This document shows positions 16,233 to 24,689 of a stretch of DNA of 64,000 nucleotides, piece after piece. The position numbers and the translations under genes are program-made. How positions within the stretch are numbered: position 1 is the stretch's first letter; each line of letters starts with the position of its first letter. The notes under the pieces are model-generated. The model was given only the letters and a program-made list of their open reading frames with translations. It had not been told where the DNA came from and made no database searches. This stretch comes from CAWKEY01 sp963848675 (lineage in GTDB: Bacteria > Pseudomonadota > Gammaproteobacteria > Methylococcales > Methylomonadaceae): NCBI GenBank assembly GCA_963848675.1, contig CAWKEY010000021.1:62001-126000 (forward strand). Reading direction: 5' to 3'.

Positions 16233-17798
16233 ATGAAAATAGGTATCCCAAAAGAAATTCATGAAGGTGAAAAGCGTGTCTCTACCACACCCGAGGCCGC
16301 GGAAAAAATTATTAAACTGGGCTTTGAAGTCAGCATAGAAAGCGGGGCCGGTGCCGCCGCCGATATTTCTGATGAAGCTTACCAGGAAGCGGGCGTTAAA
16401 ATCGTAGCCGATACCCGAACGCTTTGGAAGCAGTCCGATATCATAATGAAAGTCCGGGCTCCTGAGCGCAATCTTAAACTGGCACTGGACGAAACGGATC
16501 TGTTATCTCCGGGAGCCTGTTTAATCAGCTTCATCTGGCCTGCACAAAATGAAGCCCTGATGCACAAGCTGGCGGCTAAAAACGCCACCGTGCTGGCCAT
16601 GGACAGTGTGCCGCGCATGTCCCGGGCACAAAAGCTTGATGCCTTGAGTTCCATGGCGAATATTGCTGGCTACAGAGCCATCGTTGAAGCCGCACAGCAT
16701 TTCGGGCGTTTTTTTACCGGCCAGATTACCGCCGCGGGTAAAATTCCCCCGGCCAAAGTACTGGTGATTGGCGCCGGTGTTGCAGGCTTGGCCGCCATTG
16801 GCGCCGCCAAAGGCATGGGCGCCATTGTCAGATCCTTTGATACCCGGCCCGAAGTGAAAGAACAAATTGAAAGTATGGATGCTGAATTTTTGATGCTGGA
16901 TTTCAAAGAGGAAGGCGCCGGAACCGGCGGTTATGCCAAAACCATGTCCAAAGAATTCATTGAAGCCGAGATGGCCTTATTTGCCCAGCAAGCCAAGGAA
17001 GTCGACATTATCGTCACCACCGCGCTCATTCCCGGCAAACCCGCGCCAAAACTTATCACCAAAGCCATGGTTAAATCGATGAAACCGGGCAGTGTGATCG
17101 TGGATTTGGCGGCCGAGCAAGGCGGCAACTGCGAACTGACTGAAAAAGACCAGGTGGTGGTCAAACACGATGTCACCATTATCGGCTATACCAACTTACC
17201 CAGCCGGCTTGCCAACCAGTCCAGCCAGCTTTATGGCACCAATCTGCGGCATTTATTAACCGAACTGTGTCCTGAAAAAAACGGCGTCATCAACGTCAAT
17301 ATGGATGATGAGGTGATCCGCGGTGCAACCGTCATCAAAGAAGGCAATATCACCTGGCCGCCGCCCGCCCCCAAACTCTCAGCGGCCCCGGCACCGCAAA
17401 CCGAAGCCCCGGCTTATCCGGCAGTGCTTGAGCAACAAAAAAAATCCCTGATTCCCGGTGCTGTCAAACAACTTCTGCCGGTCATCATTGGCGGCCTGGC
17501 CTTGTTTGGTATTGGCGCGGTCGCGCCCGAATCCTTCATGACGCATTTTACCGTCTTCGTACTGGCGTGTTTCGTGGGTTATCAAGTGATCTGGAATGTC
17601 TCGCATTCACTGCATACGCCTTTAATGAGCGTCACCAATGCCATTAGCAGCATTATCGTGATTGGCGCGTTAGTGCAGATTTCCACCTCCAACTCGACGG
17701 TCACCATTCTTGCGGGTTTGGCCATCCTGCTCGCAGCTATCAATATTGTCGGTGGCTTTTTAGTCACCCGCCGTATGTTAGAAATGTTCAGAAAATAA
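16233..17798 (+). CDS. pntA: Proton-translocating NAD(P)+ transhydrogenase, alpha subunit
   Basis: A 521-residue subunit that, with PntB, transfers hydride between NADH and NADP+ coupled to proton movement across the inner membrane. The N-terminal half is the alanine-dehydrogenase-like NAD(H) domain I; the Rossmann motif GAGVAGLAAIG is at about residues 180-190, and RSFDTRPEVKEQ follows. A Pro/Ala-rich linker (about 373-400) leads to four membrane helices in the last 110 residues, the alpha part of domain II. This is the fused E. coli-type arrangement, not the split alpha1/alpha2 of Rhodospirillum. GAGG lies before the ATG. pntB follows after 12 bases, so they form an operon. Confidence 0.96.
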   Translation: MKIGIPKEIHEGEKRVSTTPEAAEKIIKLGFEVSIESGAGAAADISDEAYQEAGVKIVADTRTLWKQSDIIMKVRAPERNLKLALDETDLLSPGACLISFIWPAQNEALMHKLAAKNATVLAMDSVPRMSRAQKLDALSSMANIAGYRAIVEAAQHFGRFFTGQITAAGKIPPAKVLVIGAGVAGLAAIGAAKGMGAIVRSFDTRPEVKEQIESMDAEFLMLDFKEEGAGTGGYAKTMSKEFIEAEMALFAQQAKEVDIIVTTALIPGKPAPKLITKAMVKSMKPGSVIVDLAAEQGGNCELTEKDQVVVKHDVTIIGYTNLPSRLANQSSQLYGTNLRHLLTELCPEKNGVINVNMDDEVIRGATVIKEGNITWPPPAPKLSAAPAPQTEAPAYPAVLEQQKKSLIPGAVKQLLPVIIGGLALFGIGAVAPESFMTHFTVFVLACFVGYQVIWNVSHSLHTPLMSVTNAISSIIVIGALVQISTSNSTVTILAGLAILLAAINIVGGFLVTRRMLEMFRK

Positions 17799-17810
17799 CA
17801 GGAGATCACA

Positions 17811-19202
17811 ATGTCCCACAGTTTAGTTACGATGTCTTACATCGTTGCCGCCATTCTGTTCATTCTTAGCCTGAGCGGTTTAAGCAATCAGGAAACAGCG
17901 CGCAAAGGCAATTATTACGGCATGTTAGGCATGGCGATCGCCATTATCGCTACCACCTTAAGTTCATCGGTTACCGTTTACGGCATTTTAATCGTCGCCT
18001 TATTAATCGGCGGAAGCATTGGCGCCCGGGCCGCGTTAAAAGTTGAAATGACACAAATGCCGGAACTGGTTGCCATCATGCACAGCCTGGTCGGTATGGC
18101 GGCGGTTTTGGTCGGTTATGCCAATTTTATGGACAGTACGATTACCATCGGTGGTGTCGAAAAAACCATCCACGAAATGGAAATTTATATCGGCATACTC
18201 ATTGGCGCCATTACTTTTTCAGGCTCGGTGATCGCATTTGGCAAACTCAGTGAAAGAATCACTGGCAAACCGCTGTTATTGCCCGGCCGGCATTGGTTCA
18301 ATCTTGCCTTGTTGATTATGGCTATCGGCCTGGGTGAAATGTTTGTGCAACAAGCCGAAGCCGGTAGCGGGATTGTCCCCCTCTTACTGATGACTGCCAT
18401 AGCCTTGGTGTTCGGCGTACACATGGTCATGGCGATCGGCGGCGCGGATATGCCGGTGGTTATCTCCATGCTCAACAGTTATTCAGGCTGGGCGGCGGCG
18501 GCAACCGGATTCATGTTAAGCAACGATTTGCTGATTGTGACCGGCGCACTGGTCGGCAGCAGCGGCGCCATCCTGAGTTACATCATGTGCCGCGCTATGA
18601 ACCGGCATTTTCTGAGCGTTATTGCCGGAGGTTTTGGTACAGCACCAGGGGGTGAAGCCGCTGCCATTGAAGGTGAAGTACAGCCTATCGATGCCGAAGA
18701 AGCCGCACAATTACTGCAAGCGGCAAAAAATATCATGATTATCCCAGGCTACGGCATGGCGGTCGCACAGGCTCAACATACCGTTAATGAAATCACCAAA
18801 CTGTTGCGGGACAAAGGTAAAAAAGTCCGATTCGGCATCCATCCGGTCGCAGGACGCATGCCGGGGCACATGAATGTTTTGCTGGCGGAAGCCAAAGTAC
18901 CTTATGACATTGTCTTTGAAATGGATGAAGTCAACGAGGATTTTTCCAATGTCGATGTGTCGATCGTTATCGGCGCCAATGATATTGTCAATCCATCGGC
19001 ACTCAATGACCCCAACAGCCCGATTGCCGGCATGCCGGTACTGGAATGCTGGAAAGGCGAAACCACCATCGTGCTAAAACGCAGTATGGCATCGGGTTAC
19101 GCGGGCGTGGGCAATCCTTTGTTCGTACTGGAAAACACTCGCATGCTGTTTGGCGATGCCAATACAACCATGCAAGCGGTGTTGAAGGCGTTGAAGGGGT
19201 AG
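17811..19202 (+). CDS. pntB: Proton-translocating NAD(P)+ transhydrogenase, beta subunit
   Basis: A 463-residue partner of PntA. The first 260 residues or so form eight or nine membrane helices (domain II beta), with the conserved LVGMAAVLVGYA and GGADMPVVISMLNSYSGWAA segments that line the proton path. The C-terminal domain III binds NADP(H): PGYGMAVAQAQH at about 313-324, then GIHPVAGRMPGHMNVLLAEA, then GANDIVNPSA, all family hallmarks. The length equals E. coli PntB (462). AGGAGA is at the right distance before the ATG. A perfect hairpin follows 5 bases after the stop. Confidence 0.96.
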   Translation: MSHSLVTMSYIVAAILFILSLSGLSNQETARKGNYYGMLGMAIAIIATTLSSSVTVYGILIVALLIGGSIGARAALKVEMTQMPELVAIMHSLVGMAAVLVGYANFMDSTITIGGVEKTIHEMEIYIGILIGAITFSGSVIAFGKLSERITGKPLLLPGRHWFNLALLIMAIGLGEMFVQQAEAGSGIVPLLLMTAIALVFGVHMVMAIGGADMPVVISMLNSYSGWAAAATGFMLSNDLLIVTGALVGSSGAILSYIMCRAMNRHFLSVIAGGFGTAPGGEAAAIEGEVQPIDAEEAAQLLQAAKNIMIIPGYGMAVAQAQHTVNEITKLLRDKGKKVRFGIHPVAGRMPGHMNVLLAEAKVPYDIVFEMDEVNEDFSNVDVSIVIGANDIVNPSALNDPNSPIAGMPVLECWKGETTIVLKRSMASGYAGVGNPLFVLENTRMLFGDANTTMQAVLKALKG

Positions 19203-19207
19203 GTTGT

Positions 19208-19242
19208 GTAGGGCGCAATAGCGATAGCGTATTGCGCCCTAC
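19208..19242. terminator. Perfect hairpin between convergent pntB and DUF4238 gene
   Basis: A 13-base perfect stem (GTAGGGCGCAATA / TATTGCGCCCTAC) with a 9-base loop, placed between the stops of two convergent genes. There is no T-run. The sequence type is a REP-like intergenic palindrome, which could still stop or protect both transcripts. Confidence 0.5.
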
Positions 19243-19252
19243 GAATTGCGAC

Positions 19253-20143
19253 TTACGCGTTCATGGCATCTTCTAAAACAGCTTTACTTTCTCCAACAAT
19301 AACATTATATGAAAGTTGAAACATTCGCTTATTTTGTCTTGTTACCTGTTGTTTATCCCAAATTAATCGTCTTATTTCGATAACACTATCTTCGGTACTC
19401 AGATCTCTAGGTAGTGCTTCCGATGCTGTTTTCTCGCCTGATAAGTATTCAGGATATACCATAACTAAAAGAAACTGCTTATTAATGGGAAAAAGTACAC
19501 TCGTTCCATAAAGACCAATTCCTGGCTCTGCGGGTGATAAAAAATCAACATTGTAAAAGGTTGCTGGGCTATCACTGGTTATAAAAGAAGCATCATGCGC
19601 AGCTTCTACGACAAGCCACACCATTCTTGAAAAATAAGGGCTAAAACATCCTAAAGCTATTCGCATGAACTCAAAACGAAAAGAATTTTTAATGACAACT
19701 TTGGTATATTCCAACGCTTTTTGCCCTTTTGGGGTTTTCATTATTTCAGTTGTAAGAGTGGTTTCTGCTAATAATTTTGCCATGTCTGCTTGTCGAGGTA
19801 CTCGAATGCGGTGCACTGCAATATAAATACAGATATTAGCCATATCCTCATCAGATAATGTTTCAAGAGGGTTAATTAATTTTTTTAAAGCATTTAAGCC
19901 TTTAGGTTCAACATTAGCAGCAAAACCTTCTTTTTCGAGTATGAGATTATCAACACCATCCGGTACAGAATCCTGAAGGAAATAATGATCTATACCTAAT
20001 ATTTTTCTTGCTCCCTTTTTAATACGATACCGATTTAGAGACTTATCATAAGAAGTTAATAACTCTTTTTTATTTTTATAGAAACCTTCCAAATAAGCTT
20101 TCTGAACATAGTGATGATATGTGTTGTCTTTACTTCTAGTCAT
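19253..20143 (-). CDS. DUF4238 domain-containing protein
   Basis: A 296-residue soluble protein of the DUF4238 family. It opens with the family signature HHYVQKAYLEGF at about residues 10-21, then has a lysine-rich segment and a helical middle. FITSDSPATFYN at about 190-201 and LFPINKQFLLVMV further on match the family's second half. The family has no proven biochemical function; its members are often scattered in accessory islands. GC content is visibly lower than that of pntB, which suggests transfer. Its start is ATG at 20143; upstream lies a group II intron relic on the same strand. Confidence 0.75.
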   Translation of the reverse strand: MTRSKDNTYHHYVQKAYLEGFYKNKKELLTSYDKSLNRYRIKKGARKILGIDHYFLQDSVPDGVDNLILEKEGFAANVEPKGLNALKKLINPLETLSDEDMANICIYIAVHRIRVPRQADMAKLLAETTLTTEIMKTPKGQKALEYTKVVIKNSFRFEFMRIALGCFSPYFSRMVWLVVEAAHDASFITSDSPATFYNVDFLSPAEPGIGLYGTSVLFPINKQFLLVMVYPEYLSGEKTASEALPRDLSTEDSVIEIRRLIWDKQQVTRQNKRMFQLSYNVIVGESKAVLEDAMNA

Positions 20144-20294
20144 AATGTCCTACCAGTTGGCAAAAGAATCCCTGAGATTTTGAAAAACCGGATAATTGGG
20201 GTCAGTGCGGCTAGGCAAGGTCAGACACCCCGATCTATAGCCAAGTAGCCAAGATCGGGTCGAGGTAACAGGATTGCGCCGGTCACCCCTCCCA

Positions 20295-20330
20295 CACCAC
20301 CGTACATGCGGTTTTCCGCATACGGCGGTT
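20295..20330 (-). ncRNA. Group II intron domain V-like hairpin (relic)
   Basis: On the minus strand: AACCGCCGTATGCGG, a short AAAA loop, then CCGCATGTACGGTGG, followed by GTGTGGGAGGGG. This is the usual domain V layout that lies just after a group II intron maturase gene. It sits right downstream of the maturase fragment at 20343-20618 on the same strand, which makes the call stronger. Confidence 0.6.
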
Positions 20331-20342
20331 GAATCCAACAAC

Positions 20343-20618
20343 TTACGCTGTTGTGAGTTCTGATGGCGCAAATAATCCATAGCATCTTAAAGTAGCATTG
20401 CTCAGGACTTTATGTAAGGTAGGACTCTTCGCTATTCGCCATGCCCCGCGTGAACTGCTCGCGGTTTCTTGCTGCATCGGTGTTGCACCTAAGCGGCGTA
20501 GAGCGTTAAGTCTGCCTTTCTTGTTATGCCAGCGTAGCCAGAAACACTTTCGCATATGTCGGCGTGTCCAGCTTTCCAACCTTTTGATATTCCAAGGTTC
20601 TTTTGCTATCTTAAAGTA
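20343..20618 (-). pseudogene. Group II intron reverse transcriptase/maturase, C-terminal fragment
   Basis: About 91 codons of the maturase (GIIM) domain plus tail: YFKIAKEPWNIKRLESWTRR, then HMRKCFWLRW, then LNALRRLGA, GAWRIAKSPTLHKVLSNATL and RCYGLFAP. These match the C-terminal region found in bacterial group II intron proteins (W-x-RR-x-R-x-C-x-W-x-x-W, and the 'W-R-x-A-x-S-P-x-L' block). The reverse-transcriptase domain, about 300 residues, is missing. The frame ends abruptly at about 20618 where REP-like palindromes start. The domain V hairpin follows in the expected place. Confidence 0.75.
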
Positions 20619-20620
20619 CC

Positions 20621-20711
20621 GCGTACCGCGTAGATCGGGTTAGCGTAGCGTAACCCGACGCCATTTGAGCTTCGATTTGTCGGGTTACGCCCTATCGGGC
20701 TAACCCGACCT
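20621..20711. repeat. REP-like palindromic repeats
   Basis: Two palindromes built on CGGGTTA...TAACCCG: one at about 20636-20657 around GCGTAGCG, another at about 20680-20709 around CGCCCTATCGGGC. They lie at the break of the intron relic and just left of the IS110 element. Confidence 0.6.
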
Positions 20712-20782
20712 TGTATGATTAAATTTAAAATAAATATTGGACAAAGAGATCAAGTAAGCTTTAACAGTTTATTGGGAGGCCG

Positions 20783-20917
20783 TCCCGACCTGAGGACTGG
20801 TTATTAACCAGAGCCTGTCGCGTAGACTGGCCCCCGCCCTATTCACCCATACCGTGGAGTATCAGAGGCTTAGAGCCTGTATACACAAGGATGGCAGGTG
20901 CATGTGCAGGGTCGGGA
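20783..20917 (+). ncRNA. Candidate bridge RNA of the IS110 element
   Basis: The leader can fold on a closing stem of eight perfect pairs, TCCCGACC (20783-20790) with GGTCGGGA (20910-20917). Inside is a perfect 6-base hairpin CTGGTT-ATT-AACCAG (20797-20811). The word AGAGCCTGT occurs twice in the inner region (20810-20818 and 20872-20880). IS110-family elements are known to encode a structured bridge RNA in the non-coding end next to the recombinase gene. The guide loops cannot be assigned without the element ends. Confidence 0.5.
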
Positions 20918-20963
20918 ACCAGTAAATAGTCTACTTTCTTTAATCCCATTCTTACAAACAATT

Positions 20964-21998
20964 ATGACGAACATTCAATTTAAAGATATCGACCCTGAAG
21001 CCAAGCCAGTGCTTTTCGCAGGTATCGATGTCGGTGCCGAGGAACTGATTCTGGTTATCCGCAAGAATGGTAAGCCATTCGATCCACAGAAGTTCGCCAA
21101 CACCCCCGCTGATCGTACCCGATTGGTGAAGAAGCTGGTTAAGCTGCCTGGTATCATCGTCTGCCTGGAAGCTACGGGTGTCTATCACTTTGACTTAAGC
21201 CTAGCCCTTCATGATGCCGGCGTGTTGCTCATGGTGGTGAATCCCAAAGCCGCCCATAATTTTGCCAAAGTCTTGATGAAAAACAGCAAAACCGATGTGG
21301 TCGATGCCAATACCTTAGCCGAATACGCCGCGAGAATGGACTTCGTCGCGTGGACCCGCCCGTCCGATGAGTCGATTGCTTTGCGCAGTTTTGCCCGCCG
21401 TATTAACGCGCTAACCGGTCAGAAAGCGGCTGCCAAAAACCATCTGCATGCACTAACCGCCACCTCGGAAACACCGAAAGCGGTAATCAAGGACGCCAAA
21501 CTGGCCATCACCCAATTGGAGAAGCGCATCGACCGTTTAACGGCTGAGGCGCTGATCTTGATTGGCAAACATCCCGAACTCACGCGGATACTACAGTTGC
21601 TGATCGGCATCAAGGGCATTGGCAATACCAGCGCCATTGCGCTCATGGGCGAACTGCTGTTGCTGCCGCCTGATCTTTCACATCGAGAATGGGTAAAATT
21701 TGCTGGACTTGACCCACGGGCCTTCGACTCCGGCAAAAGCGTTCACAAAAAAACGCGCATATCCAAGGCGGGTAACCGGCATATTCGTTCTGCCCTGTAT
21801 ATGCCGGCCTTGAGCGCCAAACAGCATGACCCACACGTCAAGGCTTATTTCCAACATCTCGTGGCTAACGGCAAGAAACCATTGCAGGCTGTCTGCGCGG
21901 TTATGCGCAAACTACTCCACGCTATCCACGGCATGTTGAAAAACAACGAACCTTTCGACAACACTCGTTTTTATGCTATTCCAGAATGTAACGGATAG
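20964..21998 (+). CDS. IS110-family transposase (DEDD recombinase)
   Basis: A 344-residue recombinase. The N-terminal RuvC-like DEDD domain has Asp22 (GIDVG), Glu69 (CLEATG), Asp111 and Asp114 (SKTDVVDANTLAEY), all four expected metal ligands. A helical linker (about 150-205) follows. The C-terminal Transposase_20 domain includes the helix-hairpin-like GIKGIGNTSAIALMGE and the conserved Ser-bearing segment SGKSVHKKTRISKAGNRHIRSALY. The family inserts DNA under guidance of a bridge RNA and does not use a DDE mechanism. Start ATG 20964 fits the family N terminus; an upstream in-frame GTG would run through the leader RNA. All parts appear complete. Confidence 0.93.
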   Translation: MTNIQFKDIDPEAKPVLFAGIDVGAEELILVIRKNGKPFDPQKFANTPADRTRLVKKLVKLPGIIVCLEATGVYHFDLSLALHDAGVLLMVVNPKAAHNFAKVLMKNSKTDVVDANTLAEYAARMDFVAWTRPSDESIALRSFARRINALTGQKAAAKNHLHALTATSETPKAVIKDAKLAITQLEKRIDRLTAEALILIGKHPELTRILQLLIGIKGIGNTSAIALMGELLLLPPDLSHREWVKFAGLDPRAFDSGKSVHKKTRISKAGNRHIRSALYMPALSAKQHDPHVKAYFQHLVANGKKPLQAVCAVMRKLLHAIHGMLKNNEPFDNTRFYAIPECNG

Positions 21999-22197
21999 TA
22001 AAAATTAGCGAAATTTAACTTGAAATTGAACAGAGTATCTACGGTGTGGCGGTTTTTATCCAGAACTGTGACTTCGCCGCCAGGCAGTCCGCCATAAACG
22101 GAACCTAGAACCTGACCCGGCCCGGACTTTTCCAAGCGTTTTTATGTTCGATTGATTTTGATGTTGTGTGTCATCTAAAGCGCGGTGATTGGCGGTT

Positions 22198-22495
22198 CTA
22201 ACTGTTATCCGCATCATCCAGCACTTTGTCGTAAACTTCGCGCAGGCTGAGAACGCAGTCTATGCTTTCCAGGGGCACGGAAGCCTCAAGCCCCTCGGCT
22301 TCCGATAATATCCAAACGCCCCCTTGCCGCACATAGCGTTCAATACTCGGCTGCTCTTGAGTCACCAACAGATATTCGCACAGTGTAGGGATTTTACGAT
22401 AGTGGGCGAACTTGCCGCCACGGTCATAAGCTTCGGTGGAAGGCGACAGCACTTCAATCAGCAGCGTCGGGTTTAGCAAGGTATCCACCTGGGCA
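22198..22495 (-). pseudogene. Uma2-family (DUF820) nuclease-fold protein, C-terminal fragment
   Basis: About 96 codons match only the second half of Uma2 proteins: LLIEVLSPSTEAYDRGGKFAHYR, with the conserved E-V-x-S-P-S-T and D-R-G-x-K motifs of the PD-(D/E)XK-like core, then YLLVTQEQPSIERYVR. A full member is about 190 residues, so the N-terminal half, with part of the active site, is missing. The break coincides with an IS66-type end (GTAAGCG) at 22496, which shows the cause. No proper start codon remains. Confidence 0.75.
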
Positions 22496-22842
22496 GTAAG
22501 CGCTTAATAAAGGACGTACTTGCCCTATTCAGTAGAATCCGATTTTTTAATATTCCACGACAACAAGGCTTCAAGTTTTTCTACCGTGTCGGCATAAGGC
22601 AGTGCGTGGAGCACTTGGTTTAGATAGTCGTAAGGTTCCCAGCCATTGGCTTTGGCAGTTTCGATTAAGCTGTAGTGAATCGCACTGGCCTGCGCACCTT
22701 TGGGAGTATCGGAAAACAGCCAGGCTTTTCGGCCGATGACAAAAGGACGAATGGCATTTTCAGCCAAGATGTTGCTGATATTCAGATCACCGTGCGTGCA
22801 ATACACCGTCAGCTTTTCCCATTGATTACGCAGATACGTCAT
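22496..22842 (-). pseudogene. IS66-family transposase, C-terminal relic with IS end
   Basis: About 105 codons of the TnpC C terminus: TYLRNQWEKLTVY, then LAENAIRPFVIGRKAWLFSD, then ASAIHYSLIETAKANGWEPYDYL and the final EALLSWN. Here E in LAENAIRPF is the last residue of the DDE triad. The sequence ends at 22496 in GTAAGCG, the usual start of an IS66 terminal repeat. The first two thirds of the transposase and the other end are gone. On its right it is fused to a Tn3-family transposase remnant. Confidence 0.8.
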
Positions 22843-23010
22843 GGCTTATCCGGTAAGGCTGTCTTCATACACCAGGAGCTTTTGCAAATCTGCTTTTGCG
22901 CTATCGTCTAGGGCCATATCAATCAATTGCTCTAATCAGCGACGTTCGATTTTTAGGGCATCGCTGATAATTGTTTGCAAAGTGGTATAGCCTAGGCGTA
23001 CGATTTTCCC
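22843..23010 (-). pseudogene. Tn3-family transposase, internal fragment (second piece)
   Basis: On the minus strand from 23010: GKIVRLGYTTLQTIISDA, then LKIERR, a TGA, then LEQLIDMALDD...LQKLLVYED. It continues, in frame and without loss of residues, the frame of the piece at 24690-25168 once the IS66 element and one copy of its 8-base duplication are removed. The in-frame TGA at the ERR-R position probably came from CGA. This is the join region between the N-terminal domain and the middle of a Tn3 transposase. The rest of the gene is missing. Confidence 0.8.
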
Positions 23011-24689
23011 GTAATCGTTCAGCCCCCACCTCAAAAAGTAGCAAAATAAGCCAAAAGATGAAAAGCTATAGGGTATGACATTGAGCGATCGAGACCTTAG
23101 CCAACTGGACACAGACTATCTGGATGATTTGCCAGAGGGGCAGTTGCGCCCATTGAGTAAGCAGTTATTGGTTGATCTAAAAGCAGCACGGGAACGGCTT
23201 AAACAATCGCCAGAGACGAGTTCGCGACCGCCGTCCTCACGAGAACCCTGGCAAGCGAGTGCGCCGCCTACCCCTGATGTCGTAGATAATCCGTCAGCAG
23301 CGGATGAACACGCGCCCGATCCGACCGCCCCAGGCCAAGACTCAACGCAAGCGGTGACTGTTGCTGCATCGGTGCCCGAATCTAAAAGCACTGCAGACAC
23401 CGCTCAACCCAAAAAAACCGGACGGCAACCTGGCAGTTTGGGTCACAGTCGCTCGCTCACACTGGCGGTGACGAAAACGCTGCAGCATCATCCCGAGTGC
23501 TGCGCCAATTGTCATAACGCCTTTCCGCCAGGGACCGCCTATCGCGTGTGGACAGGACGTTACGAATTGGAGCTGGAAAGCGGCAGTGCGGAGGCACCGA
23601 AGTTACAGATTGAACATATCCGGCATGAATACCTGTCGGCAACCTGCGCGTGTGACCACGAAACTCAGGCGATGCCGGGGCGGTGCGCTGATGACCCTGA
23701 ATGGGTCGTGTCGTTGACTGAATGGCATTTATGCGGCCCTCGTTTAGTCAGTTTTCTGGTCTGCCTCGCCTTATATCTGCGCGTATCGCGCCGTAAAATC
23801 CAGGCGTTTTTGCGTGATTGGCTGGGGATTGACTTGAGTACCAGCACGATTAATCAATGTATTCATGAAGCGGGACGTGCGGTAGCGCCGGTGGTCGATG
23901 AGCAATTGATCGCTGAACTCAACACCAGCGTGTTGTTGCATATTGATGAAACGCCCTGGAAAGAAGCCGGAAAATTGTTCTGGCTGTGGGTGTTTGTGAG
24001 CGCGCATACGGTGGTTTACCAAGTCGGCAAGCGCCATCGACTGGTCGTGCAACAGCTATTAGGGACTGCGTTCAACGGCTTTCTGATGACCGATGGCTTC
24101 AGCGTCTATCGCATCTTTCCCAAGCGCTTGCGTTGTTGGGCACACCTGGTGCGTAAAGCCCGCGCCTTGCATCAATGTCTGGATAGCCAAGGCCAAGCCT
24201 TTGGCGAAGCCCTGCTGCTGGCCATGATTCTATTGATGCGCAACATTCATCAACTCCGCGAATCGCCAGAAGACGCCGATGCCCTCAGGGCGCAAAACCA
24301 AACCCTGCTGGATTGGCTACGCACATTGTGCGAAACGCATCGAACCGTTGCCCACGAAGACAGCCGAAAATTAGCCGGCGAATTTCTCAATGACTGGGAT
24401 GCTATTGTGCGCGTGATCGAAACGCCGTCACACCCCTTGACCAATAATGTGGCAGAGCGCAGTTTGCGGCATTGGGTCTTGTTGCGCAAAATCACTTTTG
24501 GTTCGCGTACGGCACAAGGGAGTCGGGTGATCGCGTTGCTGGCCAGCGTGATCGATACCGCGCGCTTACGACAATTGAATCCCTGGAATTTTATTGCACA
24601 GGTGCTGGCAAATCGACGTAAAAACCAACCCGCACCTCGTTTGCCTATGCCTCTGGTTGGATAATGCAAACAGGGGGCTAAACGATTAC
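23011..24689 (+). mobile_element. IS66-family insertion sequence, complete (1679 bp)
   Basis: Terminal inverted repeats: GTAATCGTTCAGCCCCC at 23011-23027 and its inverted match at 24673-24689, 16 of 17 identical, beginning with the GTAA typical of the family. There is a single transposase gene inside, without the tnpA and tnpB helpers of classical IS66; this is the pattern of the ISBst12-like subgroup. With exact ends, the duplication and an intact gene, it looks recent. Confidence 0.9.
23075..24664 (+). CDS. IS66-family transposase (TnpC)
   Basis: A 529-residue DDE transposase. The N terminus has a short coiled segment and a Pro/Ser/Ala-rich linker (SSRPPSSREPWQ), then a zinc-ribbon-like CCANC...CAC pair (about residues 143-190). 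The catalytic core has Asp in LLHIDETPWK (about 292), Asp in FLMTDGFSVY (about 339) and Glu in NNVAERSLRHWVL (about 465). The C terminus ends LNPWNFIAQVL, the IS66_C layout. All three acidic residues are present and the frame is uninterrupted. The start is ATG 23075, 64 bases inside the left terminal repeat. It is on the opposite strand to the interrupted Tn3 gene. Confidence 0.92.
   Translation: MTLSDRDLSQLDTDYLDDLPEGQLRPLSKQLLVDLKAARERLKQSPETSSRPPSSREPWQASAPPTPDVVDNPSAADEHAPDPTAPGQDSTQAVTVAASVPESKSTADTAQPKKTGRQPGSLGHSRSLTLAVTKTLQHHPECCANCHNAFPPGTAYRVWTGRYELELESGSAEAPKLQIEHIRHEYLSATCACDHETQAMPGRCADDPEWVVSLTEWHLCGPRLVSFLVCLALYLRVSRRKIQAFLRDWLGIDLSTSTINQCIHEAGRAVAPVVDEQLIAELNTSVLLHIDETPWKEAGKLFWLWVFVSAHTVVYQVGKRHRLVVQQLLGTAFNGFLMTDGFSVYRIFPKRLRCWAHLVRKARALHQCLDSQGQAFGEALLLAMILLMRNIHQLRESPEDADALRAQNQTLLDWLRTLCETHRTVAHEDSRKLAGEFLNDWDAIVRVIETPSHPLTNNVAERSLRHWVLLRKITFGSRTAQGSRVIALLASVIDTARLRQLNPWNFIAQVLANRRKNQPAPRLPMPLVG

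Larger units (their letters stand above)
20740..22020 (+). mobile_element. IS110-family insertion sequence (ends approximate)
   Basis: A transposase gene of the DEDD type with about 220 bases of structured non-coding leader upstream and a short tail downstream. IS110 elements lack clear inverted repeats, so the exact ends cannot be read from one copy; the coordinates given enclose the leader structure and the gene. The gene is intact, so the element may be active. Confidence 0.6.
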
